From assembly GCA_001414485.1 (NCBI GenBank), contig LLEY01000115.1, positions 124,001-188,000 on the forward strand: 64,000 nucleotides of DNA. The letters run 5' to 3'. Under the pieces are notes generated by a model that saw only the letters and a program-made list of their open reading frames with translations, made no database searches and had not been told where the DNA came from. Positions 37,001 through 49,454 of the stretch are shown here, in pieces; positions within the stretch are counted from its first letter, which is position 1, and each line of letters begins with the position of its first letter. Origin of the DNA: Calycina herbarum. Lineage: Eukaryota; Ascomycota; Leotiomycetes; Helotiales; Pezizellaceae. The translations under genes were made by a program, and so were the position numbers.

Positions 37001-38940
37001 GGTCTATTACCTAGTAGAATTAAGAACTTACTACTAAATACTAATATACTCGTCTAGTATAAGTATTAAAAATCCTAGACCGGTCTCTTCTCGCTATAAG
37101 GAATCGAAAATAAAGACTGTATCGTATTACTACTAAGTAGTCTTATAAGATTTAGATCTATAGTAGTAAAGCTATACTTCGAAGAAATCTTTAAAGACTC
37201 TAGAACAGCACCGGCGGTTAGAGAGATTTCTAGAATAGTACTATTGTTTAAGACAATACTATAATCTTATAGAGATAGAATAGACAATAGAACTAAGTCT
37301 TAAGAGAAGCTTTAATCTCGTCTATAAACTCGATACTAACTTTACTAGACACAGGTACGATAAGATAACCTTATCGATTCTCTAGAATCGATAATAGAAC
37401 CAGTCTAGAAGCGTGGACAAGGAAGACTACGAAAGTACCTAAGACTACTAAATAGGCCTTTTAAGATCTTATTCTAAGAGATAGATACTTTTATTAATAA
37501 TACTAAGGACTACGTTACTATTAAAGATATCGAGACTTTTCTTTCGTCTATTAAGAAAGAATATAATATTAAAGTATTTATAGCTACTAATAGTATAATA
37601 TACGTGGAATTATACTAGAAGGAAATCAGTAGATTAACTAATTAAGGCGTCTTTAAGATCGTTACCTAGGATAATCTACCTTCTAATACTAGAATCTTTA
37701 GATTATAGTTCGTAGATAATATTAAATTTAAGAGTATAGTACTTGCTTTAGCAAAGTTAAGACTAGTTATCTAAGTATATAATAATAATAGAAAGTCCTT
37801 AGTTCTTACCTAGGCCTCTATAATCTAAAGAGTAAGCTAAAGAATCATCTTTATACTTATAGTAGTATACTCGGATTTACGAGTTTATATTCAGGATATT
37901 ATATAAGTATATATCTAGTTACTTATAGAACTAAATCGAAAGTTCTTTATACGTCTACTAAAAGGATACTCTTAATAAGAGAATATATTCTTTAAAGTAA
38001 TTAAGCTATTATATAGTATTCTAGAGGCTAGAAACCACTGGTTTATAACGTACTATAAACACTATACTACGAAGCTTATAATAGAATAATCCACTTTTGA
38101 CCTCTGTCTTTTATATACTAAACGATTAGATAGACCTTTTAGAGTAGTAGAACTTTAAACTAACGATACTCTTATACTTATAAACGATGCTTTTATAGCT
38201 AAGGAAGAAAGTGCTATTAAAGAAGCTAGATTTATATTAAAGGATAGATAAGAACTTACTATTACCTATCTAATCTAGTTTAATAGAGGGCTAATTAGTA
38301 AGTATATAGATAGCTTATTTATACTTACCTAGGATTATATAAAGTACTTGAAATTAGTATAAAAGATACTAGCGGAGATATCTAATACTAAAGGCACTTC
38401 TTATATAGTATCTACTAAGGATTAATATATTGCTTAGCGTGCTTATAGAGTATATTTAGCAACAGTGTCCTAGCTAGAAGCAGTATTCGATTTGTTATAT
38501 ACTACCTAGATAACCGATCTATAAGAAGTCGATATTAGCCTTCTTAATAAGCGAATTTAATAGTAAATCGATAATACTATAAGAGGGCTTAAATACGTTA
38601 AATTAGACCAAAACTCGCTTAAATTATACGTCTTTATAGATAGCTCTTTTACGAATAATAAGAACTTATCGTTATAAATTAGATACGTTATAGTACTTAT
38701 AAATAAGAACGATAATACTAATATTTTATATTAGTCTTCTACTAAGTACAAAAGAGTTACTTATAGCGTTTTAGCCTTAGAACTGTATATAATAAGCTCT
38801 GGATTCGACGCTACTACTTCTATTAAATCAACTCTAGAAAGTATCTTAGGCTTTAAGGTCCTGCTTATTATATATACCGATTCGAAGTCTATTTACGAAT
38901 ATATAGCTAAATTAGATACTACTAAGAAGAAGCGCTTAAT
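34040..38940 (+). pseudogene. Cop-1 gag-pol polyprotein (first part), RIP-degraded
   Basis: The zinc knuckle is visible at about 35,370-35,420 (C-Y-I-Y-R-K-K-G-Y-R-S-W-N-Y, from a CYxCGKxGCRSWxH finger). The protease box DTGVGEKSS is near 35,828-35,855 with the catalytic Asp kept. The integrase is about 36,450-37,000 (AGKNFVIKDFKRYVN and later YNSINIVE). RT is about 37,500-38,300 and RNase H starts about 38,630 (VFIDSSFTNNKNLSL, later TDSKSIYEYIAKLDTTKKK). It is cut at 38,940 by Lin-2. RNase H finishes at 44,787-45,000 with the continuation of that alpha-helix. Stops are TAA/TAG throughout. Confidence 0.82.
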
Positions 38941-38999
38941 TTATTTATTTATTTATTTATTTCTATTTAACGTTAGACGGAGTCTAGATCGCGTAGTCT

Positions 39000-41900
39000 A
39001 GGTTCTAAAAAGTCTTAAAAGAGAGTAAATAACGCTAGAGAGGTGCCTTAGGATACAGGGGGTGTAAACGAGTGAGCTAATTTATAAGAGATAGTTTAAA
39101 GAGAAGCTTTACTTTTAGAACAGCTCTTATTCTTAATTAGTTTATAGAATTAGAGAAAGATAAAGAAGATATATATAAAAATATAGAAAAAGAAAGGAAA
39201 AGACAGATCTTTATAAAGAACTTAGTCTTAGAATAGACCTTGTTAAAAAGCTCTTTATAACTAGGTCTAAACAGGAGTTAAGAATTTCCCTCTACCTTAG
39301 CTAATAGCCTTAGCTCTTTGTCCTTTACAAGCCTATAGAAGAGTAGGTGGAATTATACTTTAGCCTTTTTATATTTATAATTCCTGGATTCTAGTAATAT
39401 ATTAAGGTAGTAGAATCGAAGGTAGTATACTATAAAGTCTCTATAACTAGTACGAGCTATAATAAGCCGAGCTAGGACCTCTCTTAGTAGCTAGAGAGTT
39501 CTAGGTTTCGAGAGCTAGGAAGTAAGACCTAGCCTCTTATAGATATCTAGGAGTGTTATTTGCTAAAGCTTGTTCGTAAGCTTAACCCCTGTCTCTTTAA
39601 CTTCTCTCTTAAGTATAGTAGTATAGAGTAAAGAAGAGCTAGAGAGAGGTGTTCGAGACGCTTTCTCTATAGCTTTGTCGACAATTTCATTCCCTCGAAT
39701 TCCTATATAACTCGGGTACTACTATGTCTAGATCTTCTCTAAGTATAGCTAAGTAAAGTCGAATACCTTATTAAAGGTTTCTTATAAGGTGTTATAGAAT
39801 CGGTAGATTAGCTATAATATAGCCTCGAGGTTATCGAGGCAAATCTAGTACTTTATAGCTAAGGACTAAAAAAGAGATACGAGAGTAAGCTTAAGACCGT
39901 GTAAGACAGCTCTTACTTCTATATCGTATATTTCTAAGGTTTTACTAAAAGGGAAGAGCTTTGTATTTAAAATAACCTCTTCTCTTATAAGGTATACGCC
40001 TTCTCCTATGTTTTTATTATCTAAGCGAGAGCTGTCGGTAAATATAACTAGGTCTGTAGACGGAACAGAGGCGAGGAATTTAAGGAATTCGGCTTTGTAA
40101 GAGTCTTTATTACCGCTAGGGCTTAGGCCGGCTACCTCGAGAAAGCGGGCTTAGCAGTTGAACCCTCTACTCTATAGAGGGTCTTGAATTAGATCGACTT
40201 CTTCTGAAGAGAGGAGAGGTTTAGAAGAGCGGTAAATAAGCCTAGCCTTTAAGTAAGGGTTATTTACACATCGCTTAAGCAGGTGTACCGAGTCGAGTCG
40301 TCGAGTTCTAGCCTTAAAGGCTCTGCTTTTTACTATAAGAGCAATTTTAGCAGCTAGGAGGCTAGATTCTATAAGGAGTACTAAGGTAGGAGTGGTTTTA
40401 TAGACCGGGAGGATAATCCTAGTATACTTTGTAACTACTCTATCTAGGAGAGTTAGGTAGCGGCCGATCCGGTTGTTTATAGTACCTGCTTAGCCTGTTT
40501 TCGTATAACTAGGGTACTAGGTCTCGTGTCTAAAATAGGCGATCGAGAGGATATAAGTAGTAACTGCTTGTTTTAGTAGATATAAGAGGGATCCTCTTAC
40601 TATGTTTATTATTCTTTTAAGAGTATTAGCTATAAGTATAGCCTTACTAGCTATTCTTTTAACGTGACTATAAAAGGTAAGGCGGGGGTCGAAGAAGATA
40701 CTAAGCTACCGGAGTTCCTATGTAGACTCTATTGTCTTTCCTTTAACTATAATAGTAGAGAGGGGCTAGATACCTCTCTCTCTTTGTTTCCTTTTATAAG
40801 AGAAGTAGATAAGTTCTGATTTTTCAGTATTAAAGATAATACCCTCGTCTGTGTCCTACTTAAGTACGCTTACTACCTGCTTTGCTAGGTTCTTAACATT
40901 CCCTGCCTTTGAAGGCTCGAAAGCAAGTAATCTAATATCGTCGGCGTAGCCGAATCTCTATACTACTAGGAGAGAACTAACTCCTAATCTAAAGAGGGGC
41001 GGGATATAGAGTATAAAAAGGATTAGTAAGATAGACGAGCCTTGTAGAAGGCTATACTAAAGCGAGGTAGCGTCGCCTACTTCTCTATTAAGCTTTACTT
41101 TTACTAATCTATTAGTTAAGAAAGAGGAGACCTATTCTATAAAGTAATACAGCTATCCTTACTCTCTTAACCTTTTAATTAGGTAGCTAGGAAGTACTAC
41201 GTTAAAGGCGCTCTTAATATCGAGTGTAAGAAGAGAGGCTTCCTACTTGTCTATAAGAGCTAACTTAATATCGAAGGTAAGACAGGTAGTAAGGTCTGTG
41301 GCGGCTCTTAGTAGAAGAGCCCTAGACTGGTTCTACTCTAGAATAGAGTACTTAATAGCTATCTAAGAGACTTGCTTAGCGAGGAGCCTTTTAAGCCCTT
41401 TTCTAAGAACTAAGAGCAGAGTAATTAGCTGGTATACTTAAGAGGAGGACTTGTCTTTCTTATTAGGTTTTAGGATAATAGTAACAACAGTGGATCGGAA
41501 GATCTTCGGGTAGAAGCCTGTCTCTATATAGCCTCTGAATAGTAGGAAGACAAGGTTCGAGATCTATAGCTAGGCTACTTTAAGTACCTCTGTTACTAGC
41601 TCGTCTTCTCCTAGTACAGTTAAAGCTTTGCCGAGGATCGATTTCTCAACCTTGTGTAAAGTAAGGTCTGCCTATAGAAGGGCCTAAGTAGAAGTAGTTA
41701 GGGTATTAAATAGTATATCCCCGACTTCGGCCTTGTTTATAAGCAGCTCCTATATAAGGATCTTCTACTTCTTCTAAGTAGTAAAGCCTAGCTAATCTGC
41801 CGAGTCTCTTAAGAGAGAAGACTTATATATTCTAGTGCTCTAGTACTACTTATAAATCTTAAAGACGTCTTTGCTCTTCGTAGCTTTATCGATTAGGTTA

Positions 41901-43200
41901 TAGAAGTATTCTCTCTTTACTTTCTAGATTTCCTACCTTAGACTCCTATAAAGAGACTTTAAGGCTCGAGGGCTCGTATTAAGCCTTTGTACCTGCCTTA
42001 CCTCGGTGGCTGCTGTCTAGTATTCCTTGTTCTACTAGAGGTGTTCGAATCTATGTCCGAGACCTCGCTTAATACTACAGAGGTACGCGCTATATACGCT
42101 CTTAGTAATAAATCCTACTAGAGCCTCTAGCGATTCTGTGTTTAGTTATTACGTAAGTTCGTATAGCTATTACGTTTCAAGCTTACTTTAGAGAGTAGTC
42201 TCGAAGGTTTTAACGTTAAGAGTACTAAGTTTTAAAGGCGGATCCTTCTCTATTAGGTTTCCTATATATAGAAGCCGGGTAAGAAGTAGGAGGTGGTTAG
42301 AGCTATACTTAAAGGTAAGGTCCATCTTAGTAGACGCTCTTCTTTAGTAGAGGTTATTTAAGTAAAAGGCAAGGTCGAGGGTATTACCGAGGTTATATAT
42401 TTACGTCTTAGAAGAGGTAGAGAGTTATAGTCTTCTGTCCTCTATCTAGTTAATATACGAGAGAGCTTATATACTTTCCTACCTAAGGAAATCCGGTTAC
42501 TAGAGCTAGCTCTTTAGGTTTAAGTCGCCAGCTATAAGGGTATTCGTTATAGTAATATATTATAAGTAAAGGACGAGGTTAATAGCCTCTCTAGCGCCCT
42601 TAGCGCCTAGGGGGGTATTATATACGTTAAAGATATATAACAGAAGGCCTTAAAAGAGCGTAATCTCGATATAAACATAGTCTCGGCATTTAAGCAAGAG
42701 TATAATCAGTGTTTATTAACTTAAGAGAATCCCCGCTTCTTTTTATATAAATATAAGTACTCTAGAGAGGTTATCGTTCTAGTTATATATAGGTGTAAAG
42801 CAGGTGTAATTCAGGTAGCGTCTTATAATCTAACGGCTAATCTCTCTCCGATATATATACAGTTCCTAGATAAGGACTATGTCGACTCGTCTAGAGTAAG
42901 CTAGTTAGAGAACCAGCGCCTAGTACTCGCTAGACTTATAAACGTTAATCTATAGAACTTAGAGGCAGTGGTTTTTAGCAAGCCCTTATCTACTTATAGA
43001 GAAACTATAATAGTATTTCCTCGGGTTCTTTAAATAGAGAGGTCGTTGAGAGCCTCTTCTATAGAAGTGTCTATAGAGGTGTTAAAATTATCTTCTTAGG
43101 ATAGTAAGATAGGCGAGGTAGGCGAGAGAGGCGAGAGAGGCAAGGAAGGTAAGATAGGCGAGATAGGTAAGGCAGGCGAAGTAGGCGAGGTAGTCGAGTT
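39000..43200 (-). pseudogene. Lin-2 ORF2 (endonuclease, reverse transcriptase, RNase H)
   Basis: In order on the minus strand: an SPx tripeptide-repeat segment (43,110-43,200), an AP-endonuclease-like domain (about 42,300-43,060), the RT with intact RFGYADDIRLL box (YADD at 40937-40948), then RNase H with IFTDSS at about 40,030-40,045. Frame interruptions are RIP-type. The RNase H domain places it with Tad1/I-type rather than L1-type LINEs. Confidence 0.75.
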
Positions 43201-43269
43201 AGAAAAGCTGTCTACTCTAGCTTATAGAGTAGCCGGAGCTTCTATGTCTCGGCTACTATAAGGGGAGTC

Positions 43270-44560
43270 TTCCTCCCTTCTTATCTGTATTTTATTATAT
43301 ACTTGCTAAATAGTTCTCTTATTCTCGGTTAAGGGGCGTGTCTCTAAGTTCCTTAGTCTAAGCTAGTACCCTAGGTCGTCTAAGACGTAAGGTCTACTAT
43401 AATATAGGTACTTTAGCTTATACTATATATATTATAAACACGTAGAGTGAAAGTCTTTAGAGTATTAAGTAGTACTATATAGACAGCACCGTTGGTTCTT
43501 TCTACAGTTCCTTTAGTTATACTACCCCTAGTACTTAGAGTACTATGTAATTATAGAAACCTTAGAAAGAGGTTTAAAGAAGACTCTTCTGCCGAGAAGA
43601 GATGTTATATCTAGGATAGCGTAGCTGTTCTAGGCTTCTTCCTCTTTAAAGAAGACAGTTTAGAAGGTATAGAACAGCTTATTCGATAGCGAGATTCTTA
43701 TTATATTAACCTTTGTAGAGGCTATTCCGATTCGTTCCTTAATTACTATAGCTACTACTTTAGAAGTAGTAGAGACGAGGGTCGATATAATTACTCCTTT
43801 TTCGTTAATCTCGATAGCTTCGATACTTTAGAGTATCTCTAATAAGCGGTATACTACCTAGTTTTATAAGGTCTCAATCTTAGCTATAGAGAATAGCGTC
43901 TATATAAATACCTTCTTTGTCGATAATAGAGCTTCTAGAGCAGCCTCGTTCTTTAGTATAATAGCGAAACCAGAGCTAACTAAGAGGACCTCTTATATAA
44001 GCTCTTTACAGCCTATCTTTAGATTATAGAGAGTAAGAAAGATAGCTAGAGTAGAATGTTTCCTTTCTAAGGAATTAGAGAGTAGTTAGATAAAGACTCT
44101 AAGGTCTAGTTTAGCTAAAGAACTCTTATTCTTATCCTTCTATAGCTTTGAAGTACTAGTAGAGAGAGAGAGAGAATAAGGTATTATTACTAGCGTGCTT
44201 TTAGGCGCTAAGACACTTTTTATAGTCTATATATATAACAAAATTTCAGCCGAGCCTAGCGAGGGGGAAGAGTCGTAGATAGCGTAGGGCTCTCTCTATA
44301 TATAATAGAGGAGGTTTCTAAGATTAAGAGTAGTAGAGAGAGTGTCTCTAAGATATATACTTAGTAGAATAGTAGGCTAATATCGGTAACTTAAGTATAA
44401 AAGGCTTAGAGGTAGAGAAGAAGATCAGGAGAGGCTTTATTAAGAGCAGTGCTTAGGTAGTAATCTATAGCTTCTATAGTTTCTCTGAAGAAGGTTTAGT
44501 CTATAGTACTACACTTAAGAGCTTTAGAAGTTACTAAGACAAAGTGCTGTAATATATTCG
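43270..44560 (-). pseudogene. Lin-2 ORF1 (gag-like, zinc-knuckle protein)
   Basis: Reading leftward, a charged N-terminal part is followed by a zinc-knuckle cluster at about 43,430-43,560. In one frame it shows Y-S-K-Y-x-G-Y-N-x-R-N-C-R-K-N-Q-R-C-C-L, i.e. CxxC..H..C type knuckles with TGY-to-TAY hits. This matches ORF1 of Tad1/I-like LINEs, which bind the element RNA. Limits are approximate. Confidence 0.6.
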
Positions 44561-45103
44561 GAAGAGAGGGGATTAGACGCTCTCTCCCTTTTCCTAGGTC
44601 TCTTCTTAGAGGCGTAGATAAGGTCGGAGGCCTTCTAAAAGAGGACTCTATAGAAGGAAATCGGCTTATTTAGTACGAGTAGATAAGAGCGAGTGATTTA
44701 GAATAAAAAATTCGATCTACGAAAAAAGATGTATTAAATCGGATATTATCAGTTCATAGGTGAATGCTTTTGGAGAAGCGCTTAATAATTAACGTTATAT
44801 ACTTATAAGAAGTATATAAGTTAAGAGAGATTAACGAAATTAAGTAGATCGATAGTAAGAGTAATCCAGCGGATACTATAACTAAGAAGGATTGTTATAA
44901 CGCTCTATAAAAGCTAATCAATACTAGTAAGCTAGATATTAAGCTTATAGAGTAGGTAGAACGGAATAAGAGATAATAAGACCTCTGAATAAGACGCTCT
45001 TATTAGTCGAGGACATAGAATAGAGAGCTATGATTAGCTAGACGAGATAAGAGATTTTGATAATTTTTAGGTAGTAACTTCTACTGTTTTAAAGAAGTGC
45101 TAG

Positions 45104-45252
45104 TGTCGGTATAATCAGAGTAAATAGCACTCCACGTGACCTTCTCGCTTAAGGTCTATTTAAGTAGACAGAGTAGCTAACTTTGCTCTATATATACGAA
45201 CGATAATATACTCTTTTTATATTATACTATTAGCTACTAAGTTATACTAATA
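45104..45252 (+). repeat. LTR of Cop-1 (3' LTR)
   Basis: Starts TGTCGGTATAATC. Contains CCACGTGAC at 45132-45140 (rc GTCACGTGG). Less mutated than the 5' LTR. Confidence 0.9.
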
Positions 45253-45256
45253 ATAT

Positions 45257-46177
45257 TATTATACGCTATATAAGTAGAATATTAAATACTCGAGTAGATA
45301 CTCTTAGCTAGAAACCTAGATATAAAGGAAGTAAAGAATATAAGAAGATTACGATTTTAAGAACTCTTAAGAATAGAGATCTTACGTCTATATTTTACGA
45401 AGTTGCTATTATAGTAGAATAACTCTAGGAACCTTAGTATAATAAAATTAATAAAGTATTTAGTTTAAATAGCTAAGAAATTCTACTAGATATAAGAAGT
45501 AGAGAGGTAAAGAATAGACTCGTCTCTTATAATAACAAAGTCTTTATTCTAGATAGTATTATAAAGGAATTTATTAAGGAATAATATAAATTACTAGTAT
45601 ATAGATACTAGGGAATTCGAAGAACTCTCTAGTATATAAAATAGAGCTACTACGTTAATAGGTTATCGATAGTAGTTAAGAAAGTAATAGTAGAGTATAA
45701 TACCTATACTAGGAATAAGGCTTTCTACTATATATCTTATAAATAGATAAATACTACTCTAATACTATAAATACCTTAGAAATTAATATCTTAGGATTTT
45801 ATTATTAAGCTACTAAAATCTAAAGATCTAATAATAGAAGTTAAATATAATTTAATCTTAGTTATTATAGAATAACTTATAAAGTATATAATTTTAGTAC
45901 TATATATAGAGTTAAGTATAGCTAAGGAATTAGTATTTATATTTCTTAAGAAAGTAGTCTTAAGATATAAACTACTAGAAGAAATACTCTTAAAAAGAGA
46001 TAAACTCTTTATCTTAAAATTTTAGATCGCTTTTATAGAATAATTAGATATAAAAAGAAAGCTATTAATAGCCTTTTACTCTTAGATAAATAGAGGAAAC
46101 GAACGTATAAATTAAGTAGTTAAGATATCTTCGTTATTATATAAACTACTACTAAAACAACTAAGTAGAACTACTAC
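45257..46177 (+). pseudogene. Gyp-1d integrase (central part)
   Basis: Resumes after Cop-1 and parallels Gyp-1b 9,300-10,110 in reverse. It contains the integrase core that in Gyp-1b/1c is antisense to 9,461-9,688 and 15,256-15,483. It is interrupted by TRG-1 at 46,178. Confidence 0.75.
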
Positions 46178-46458
46178 TGTAACGGCACGAAACGGATACT
46201 ACTACAAAAGAGGCATATAGAAGTGCGTTCGATAGAATGACATATCCGAATACTAGGCTCTGATACGAAGGAAAAGACTAAATTGGTCTTTCCTTAAGAG
46301 AGAGTAAGGGCATCTATATATAAGAGGGCTGGATAATAACAAAAGTCTATACCGATCCGGCTCTGACAATTCCGAAACTATCTATGCTGTACTATACTCG
46401 GCACGTATTCTTGGCTGTTTCGATGGCTCGGCAATTCTATAAATAGCTGGCTATCACA
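46178..46458 (-). repeat. LTR of TRG-1 (3' LTR in element sense)
   Basis: Starts TGTAACGGCACGAAACGG, ends GGCTATCACA on the plus strand; almost unmutated. Confidence 0.93.
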
Positions 46459-46749
46459 TTCCTCTCCCTTGAAAAAGACTCGTCCTCGAGTCTTCGTATT
46501 GTTGGTGCGGTATCGGTGGGCGGTGTCTGCAGGCGGCAGTATTAGTGGTAGAAGGATTGTTATATGGAATGCGGTTTATTAAGCGAGGTGTTTAGCAAAA
46601 GGTAGGATATAAGTCGTAGCCGGCCTTGTTCGTAGATGTTGCCTATATCGGGTGTTTCCTACTAAAAGCAAAGCATTTACTAAAAGAGTATATAGTCTAA
46701 CTCCTCGATTGTTCCACATATTAGAGAGGATTTAGACAGGAGTCGGAGG

Positions 46750-48135
46750 CGGAAAAGTCGGAATTTGGAAGTCGATATCGTAGAAGACAGTAATAACTTA
46801 GCTAAGAGGTTACTTATTAGCGTACTTCTTCGATTTATAACTGATTTATATCCGATTTAAATTAGACTTTTGGAATCTAGCTAAAAGGTAAAAGAAAGTA
46901 AGGACTCCTTACCGAAGTAGGGAGTCGGAGGTAGGGTACTAGCTAGTTAAATGTTATTACTAATAATTGTCTAATACCTTGTTTTCCTACTAATTCGGGG
47001 TACTCTATAAGGACTTAGTTTTATCTTCCCTTTAAACAGTAGAAAAGGATTTATGTTTAGGTAGTAGGAGGTTTAGTATTATACTAGATAAGGATTAAAA
47101 GGTAGTCTTTTTAACCGAAGTAGTTATACCGACTAGCTTAGTCGTATTAGCTATGTATAACTCAGCGTTTCAGCGTCTTTCCTTATCTAGGGCTAGAAGA
47201 TCTACTACTATTTCGACAAAGTTATAGTTCTAACGTCTCTTAAGTACAGCGGCTAAGTTTCGTAGCTATGGTGTAATCTTTTCCTATATATAGAAGAACC
47301 GTTCTAACTCTAGTATCTCTCTAAGTATAGCTATACTTGAAAATCGACCTCTGAAGTTAGTAAACGTTTCTTTACCTTTAGCGTTATCTATCTATAAAGC
47401 CTAGAAGGCGTTCTATACATCCTCTATCTTATATCTAGTTAAGAAATATAAATCTAAAAGTTTAATCATATCTTAATAATCGTAGAAAGTAATATAAATC
47501 GACTCGGACTCGTATCTAGGCTTAAGGTAGTTCCTGGCATAGCCCGTAGTTGTTCTCTAGATGAGGGCCTTTCGAGTCGGTGTAGTATTGTAATAATCAG
47601 CGTTTACCAGGAGTCTATCGCGTACCGATATCTTCTATTATTAGTAGGTAGGTGAGGTATTATTATTTAAGGGTTTAATCCTTTCTGTAATCTTGCTTTT
47701 AGCGGTCCGGGGTAGGAGGGGATTCAGGGTGCCTTCGGAAGCAGGTAGAGTAGTCTGCCGTCGAGGGAAGGCATCAGAGGCAGGATCTCTTAAGCGAAAA
47801 GGGTCTCGCGTAGTACTTAGAGGCAAAAGAGGCTCGGGATCGATTTAGGGTAGATTCGTAGAGGTAAGTTAGAGTTCGCTTATCATCCTTTCTAACTATA
47901 TAAACCGATCGTTGTTATCTTAAAGTTTTTCTTCTAAGCCTTATACTACGCCCTATATCTCGTCTATATTAGAAAAGTCTCGGTTGTCTTTAGGGTTTCG
48001 AGTAGGTTGCTTTCCTTTCTAGGACCTTTTGTTTTTAGGCATGCGAGTGCGGTTCGTAGACCTTTTAGAGGGGGGTCTACTAGCTTCCCTAGTAGGTTGC
48101 TTAACGCTCTTAAGCGGAGCTTTAGAATTTAACAT
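46750..48135 (-). pseudogene. TRG-1 gag protein (RIP-damaged)
   Basis: An ATG at 48135-48133 (minus) opens a basic, Ser/Pro/Arg-rich N-terminus (MLNSKAPLKSVKQPTREAS) with few interruptions. The region 47641-47826 is still an open stretch. Near 47,330-47,480 the frame resembles the retrotransposon gag domain (segments KLLDLYFLTRY and KETFTNFRGRF). A zinc knuckle downstream could not be confirmed. No enzymatic domain follows. It would have to depend on the enzymes of another Gypsy element. Confidence 0.65.
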
Positions 48136-48513
48136 GTCGTATGTCGATTCGAAAAAGGAGGGGGGGGGTTAAGGGGTAGATATAAGAGCCTTCCAGGTAA
48201 CTGTATATCATCGACTGTCCGTATCTTATATAGCAATCCCTACACGGAGAGGGTTATTAGGAGTCTTAGGAGTACTTAGCGTAGTCTACTCCTATTAACG
48301 TAGGAATCGCCTACGATTTTACTAGCTAACTGTTCAGATACCAAACCCCGGTGTTACTAGCCGTCCAGGTAGTCTCTAATTACCTAGCTATTTAAGGTTA
48401 TCGATATACTAATCCGAATCTAGGCTGAATCGAATTCAAAGCAGGTACGCCAGCGCGCTCGAGTAAGATATTATAACAGGCCGTCCCCGGCAGAGTCGAA
48501 TTTAGTCTTTTAA

Positions 48514-48794
48514 TATAATAACACGAAACAGATACTACTACAAAAGAGGCATATAGAAGTGCGTTCGATAGAATAACATATCCAAATACTAGGCTCTAAT
48601 ACGAAGGAAAAGACCAAATTAGTCTTTCCTCAAGAGAGAGTAAGGGCATCTATATACAAGAGGGCCGGATAATAACAAAAGTCCGTACCGATCCAGCTCT
48701 GACAATTCCGAAACCATCTGTGCTATACTATACTCGGCACGTATTCTTGGCTGTTCCGATAGCTCGGCAATTCCATAAATAGCTGGCTATTACA
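48514..48794 (-). repeat. LTR of TRG-1 (5' LTR in element sense)
   Basis: Starts TATAATAACACGAAACAG and ends GGCTATTACA; differs from its partner mainly by CA-to-TA type changes. Confidence 0.93.
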
Positions 48795-48799
48795 ACTAC

Positions 48800-49440
48800 T
48801 CTTAGTATAGTTCGTCTATAATAGTTTAGTAATAGAAATAATACTTATTATACTATTCTACGCTAACTTTAGATATAAATTAATAGTATACTAAGAACTA
48901 CTGTCTATAACTATCGATAACTAGCTCGCTTATATTTAGGTCTTGAAAATTAAGAGGCTATATAAAGAACTTATAGAGGACTTATAGTTTATAGTTAGAA
49001 GAAACGCGTACTACTATAATAAACGACGTAGTTAGAAGCTAATACTAAAAGAGAGAGATAAGATCTACTTAGTATAGAAGAATATTAATATAAAAAGACT
49101 AAGTAATAAATTAGATTATAAGAAACTTAGACTATTTAAAATCAAACGTATTAGAGGACCTTTAACTTATAAACTAGCGCTACTAAAAACTATAAACATC
49201 TATCTAGTATTCTATATATCCTTACTTAAACTAGTACTACTAGGAGTACTACTAGCTCTATTTATAGAAATTCAACTAGTAAACTCTAATACCGAGTATA
49301 AAGTAGAGAGGATTCTTAACTATAGACTTATTAGAGAATAAGTTAAGTACTTAATTAAATAGTTAGATTACCTATACTTAGAAAATACTTAAGAACTAAA
49401 AAGCAATCTTAACTAGTGCTTAGTAGAACTTTAGGAATTC
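48800..49440 (+). pseudogene. Gyp-1d integrase C-terminus and chromodomain
   Basis: After TRG-1 the frame continues with the integrase C-terminal segment and the Gypsy-typical TMNIHxVFxxSLLxxV region (about 49,185-49,240), then a chromodomain: VERILNYRLIREQVKYL followed by IKWLDYPYLENTWELKSNL (about 49,300-49,425, stops ignored). The chromodomain marks the family as chromovirus-like, which often target heterochromatin. Confidence 0.8.
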
Positions 49441-49454
49441 TACTAGTAAAACCT

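Larger units (their letters stand above)
38941..44773 (-). mobile_element. Lin-2: near full-length LINE (Tad1-like, with RNase H)
   Basis: 5.8 kb, flanked by a 13-bp TSD AGAAGCGCTTAAT (38928-38940 and 44774-44786) inside Cop-1 RNase H. The 3' tail is (AAAT)n, seen inverted at the left end. It carries an ORF1 with zinc knuckles and an ORF2 with endonuclease, RT and RNase H, reading right to left. RIP is moderate, with many TAA/TAG stops. Confidence 0.9.
33479..45252 (+). mobile_element. Cop-1: Copia LTR retrotransposon, split by LINE Lin-2
   Basis: Two 149-bp LTRs: 33479-33627 (starts TATTAGTATAATC) and 45104-45252 (starts TGTCGGTATAATC). Flanks are AT-rich (AATAT / ATATT), compatible with a 4-5 bp TSD but not resolved to the base. 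Without Lin-2 the element is about 5.9 kb. Gene order gag, protease, integrase, RT, RNase H is the Copia order. Confidence 0.88.
46178..48794 (-). mobile_element. TRG-1: short gag-only LTR retrotransposon (TR-GAG-like, non-autonomous)
   Basis: Two 281-bp LTRs (46178-46458, 48514-48794) and a perfect TSD ACTAC (46173-46177, 48795-48799). Element sense is minus: LTR begins TGTGATAGCC-type and ends GCCGTTACA. A purine tract AAGGGAGAGGAA adjoins the 3' LTR (46459-46470, rc). The internal part is only 2,055 bp and holds a gag frame but no sign of protease, RT or integrase. It keeps many CA/TG, so it looks younger than its host. Confidence 0.85.
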
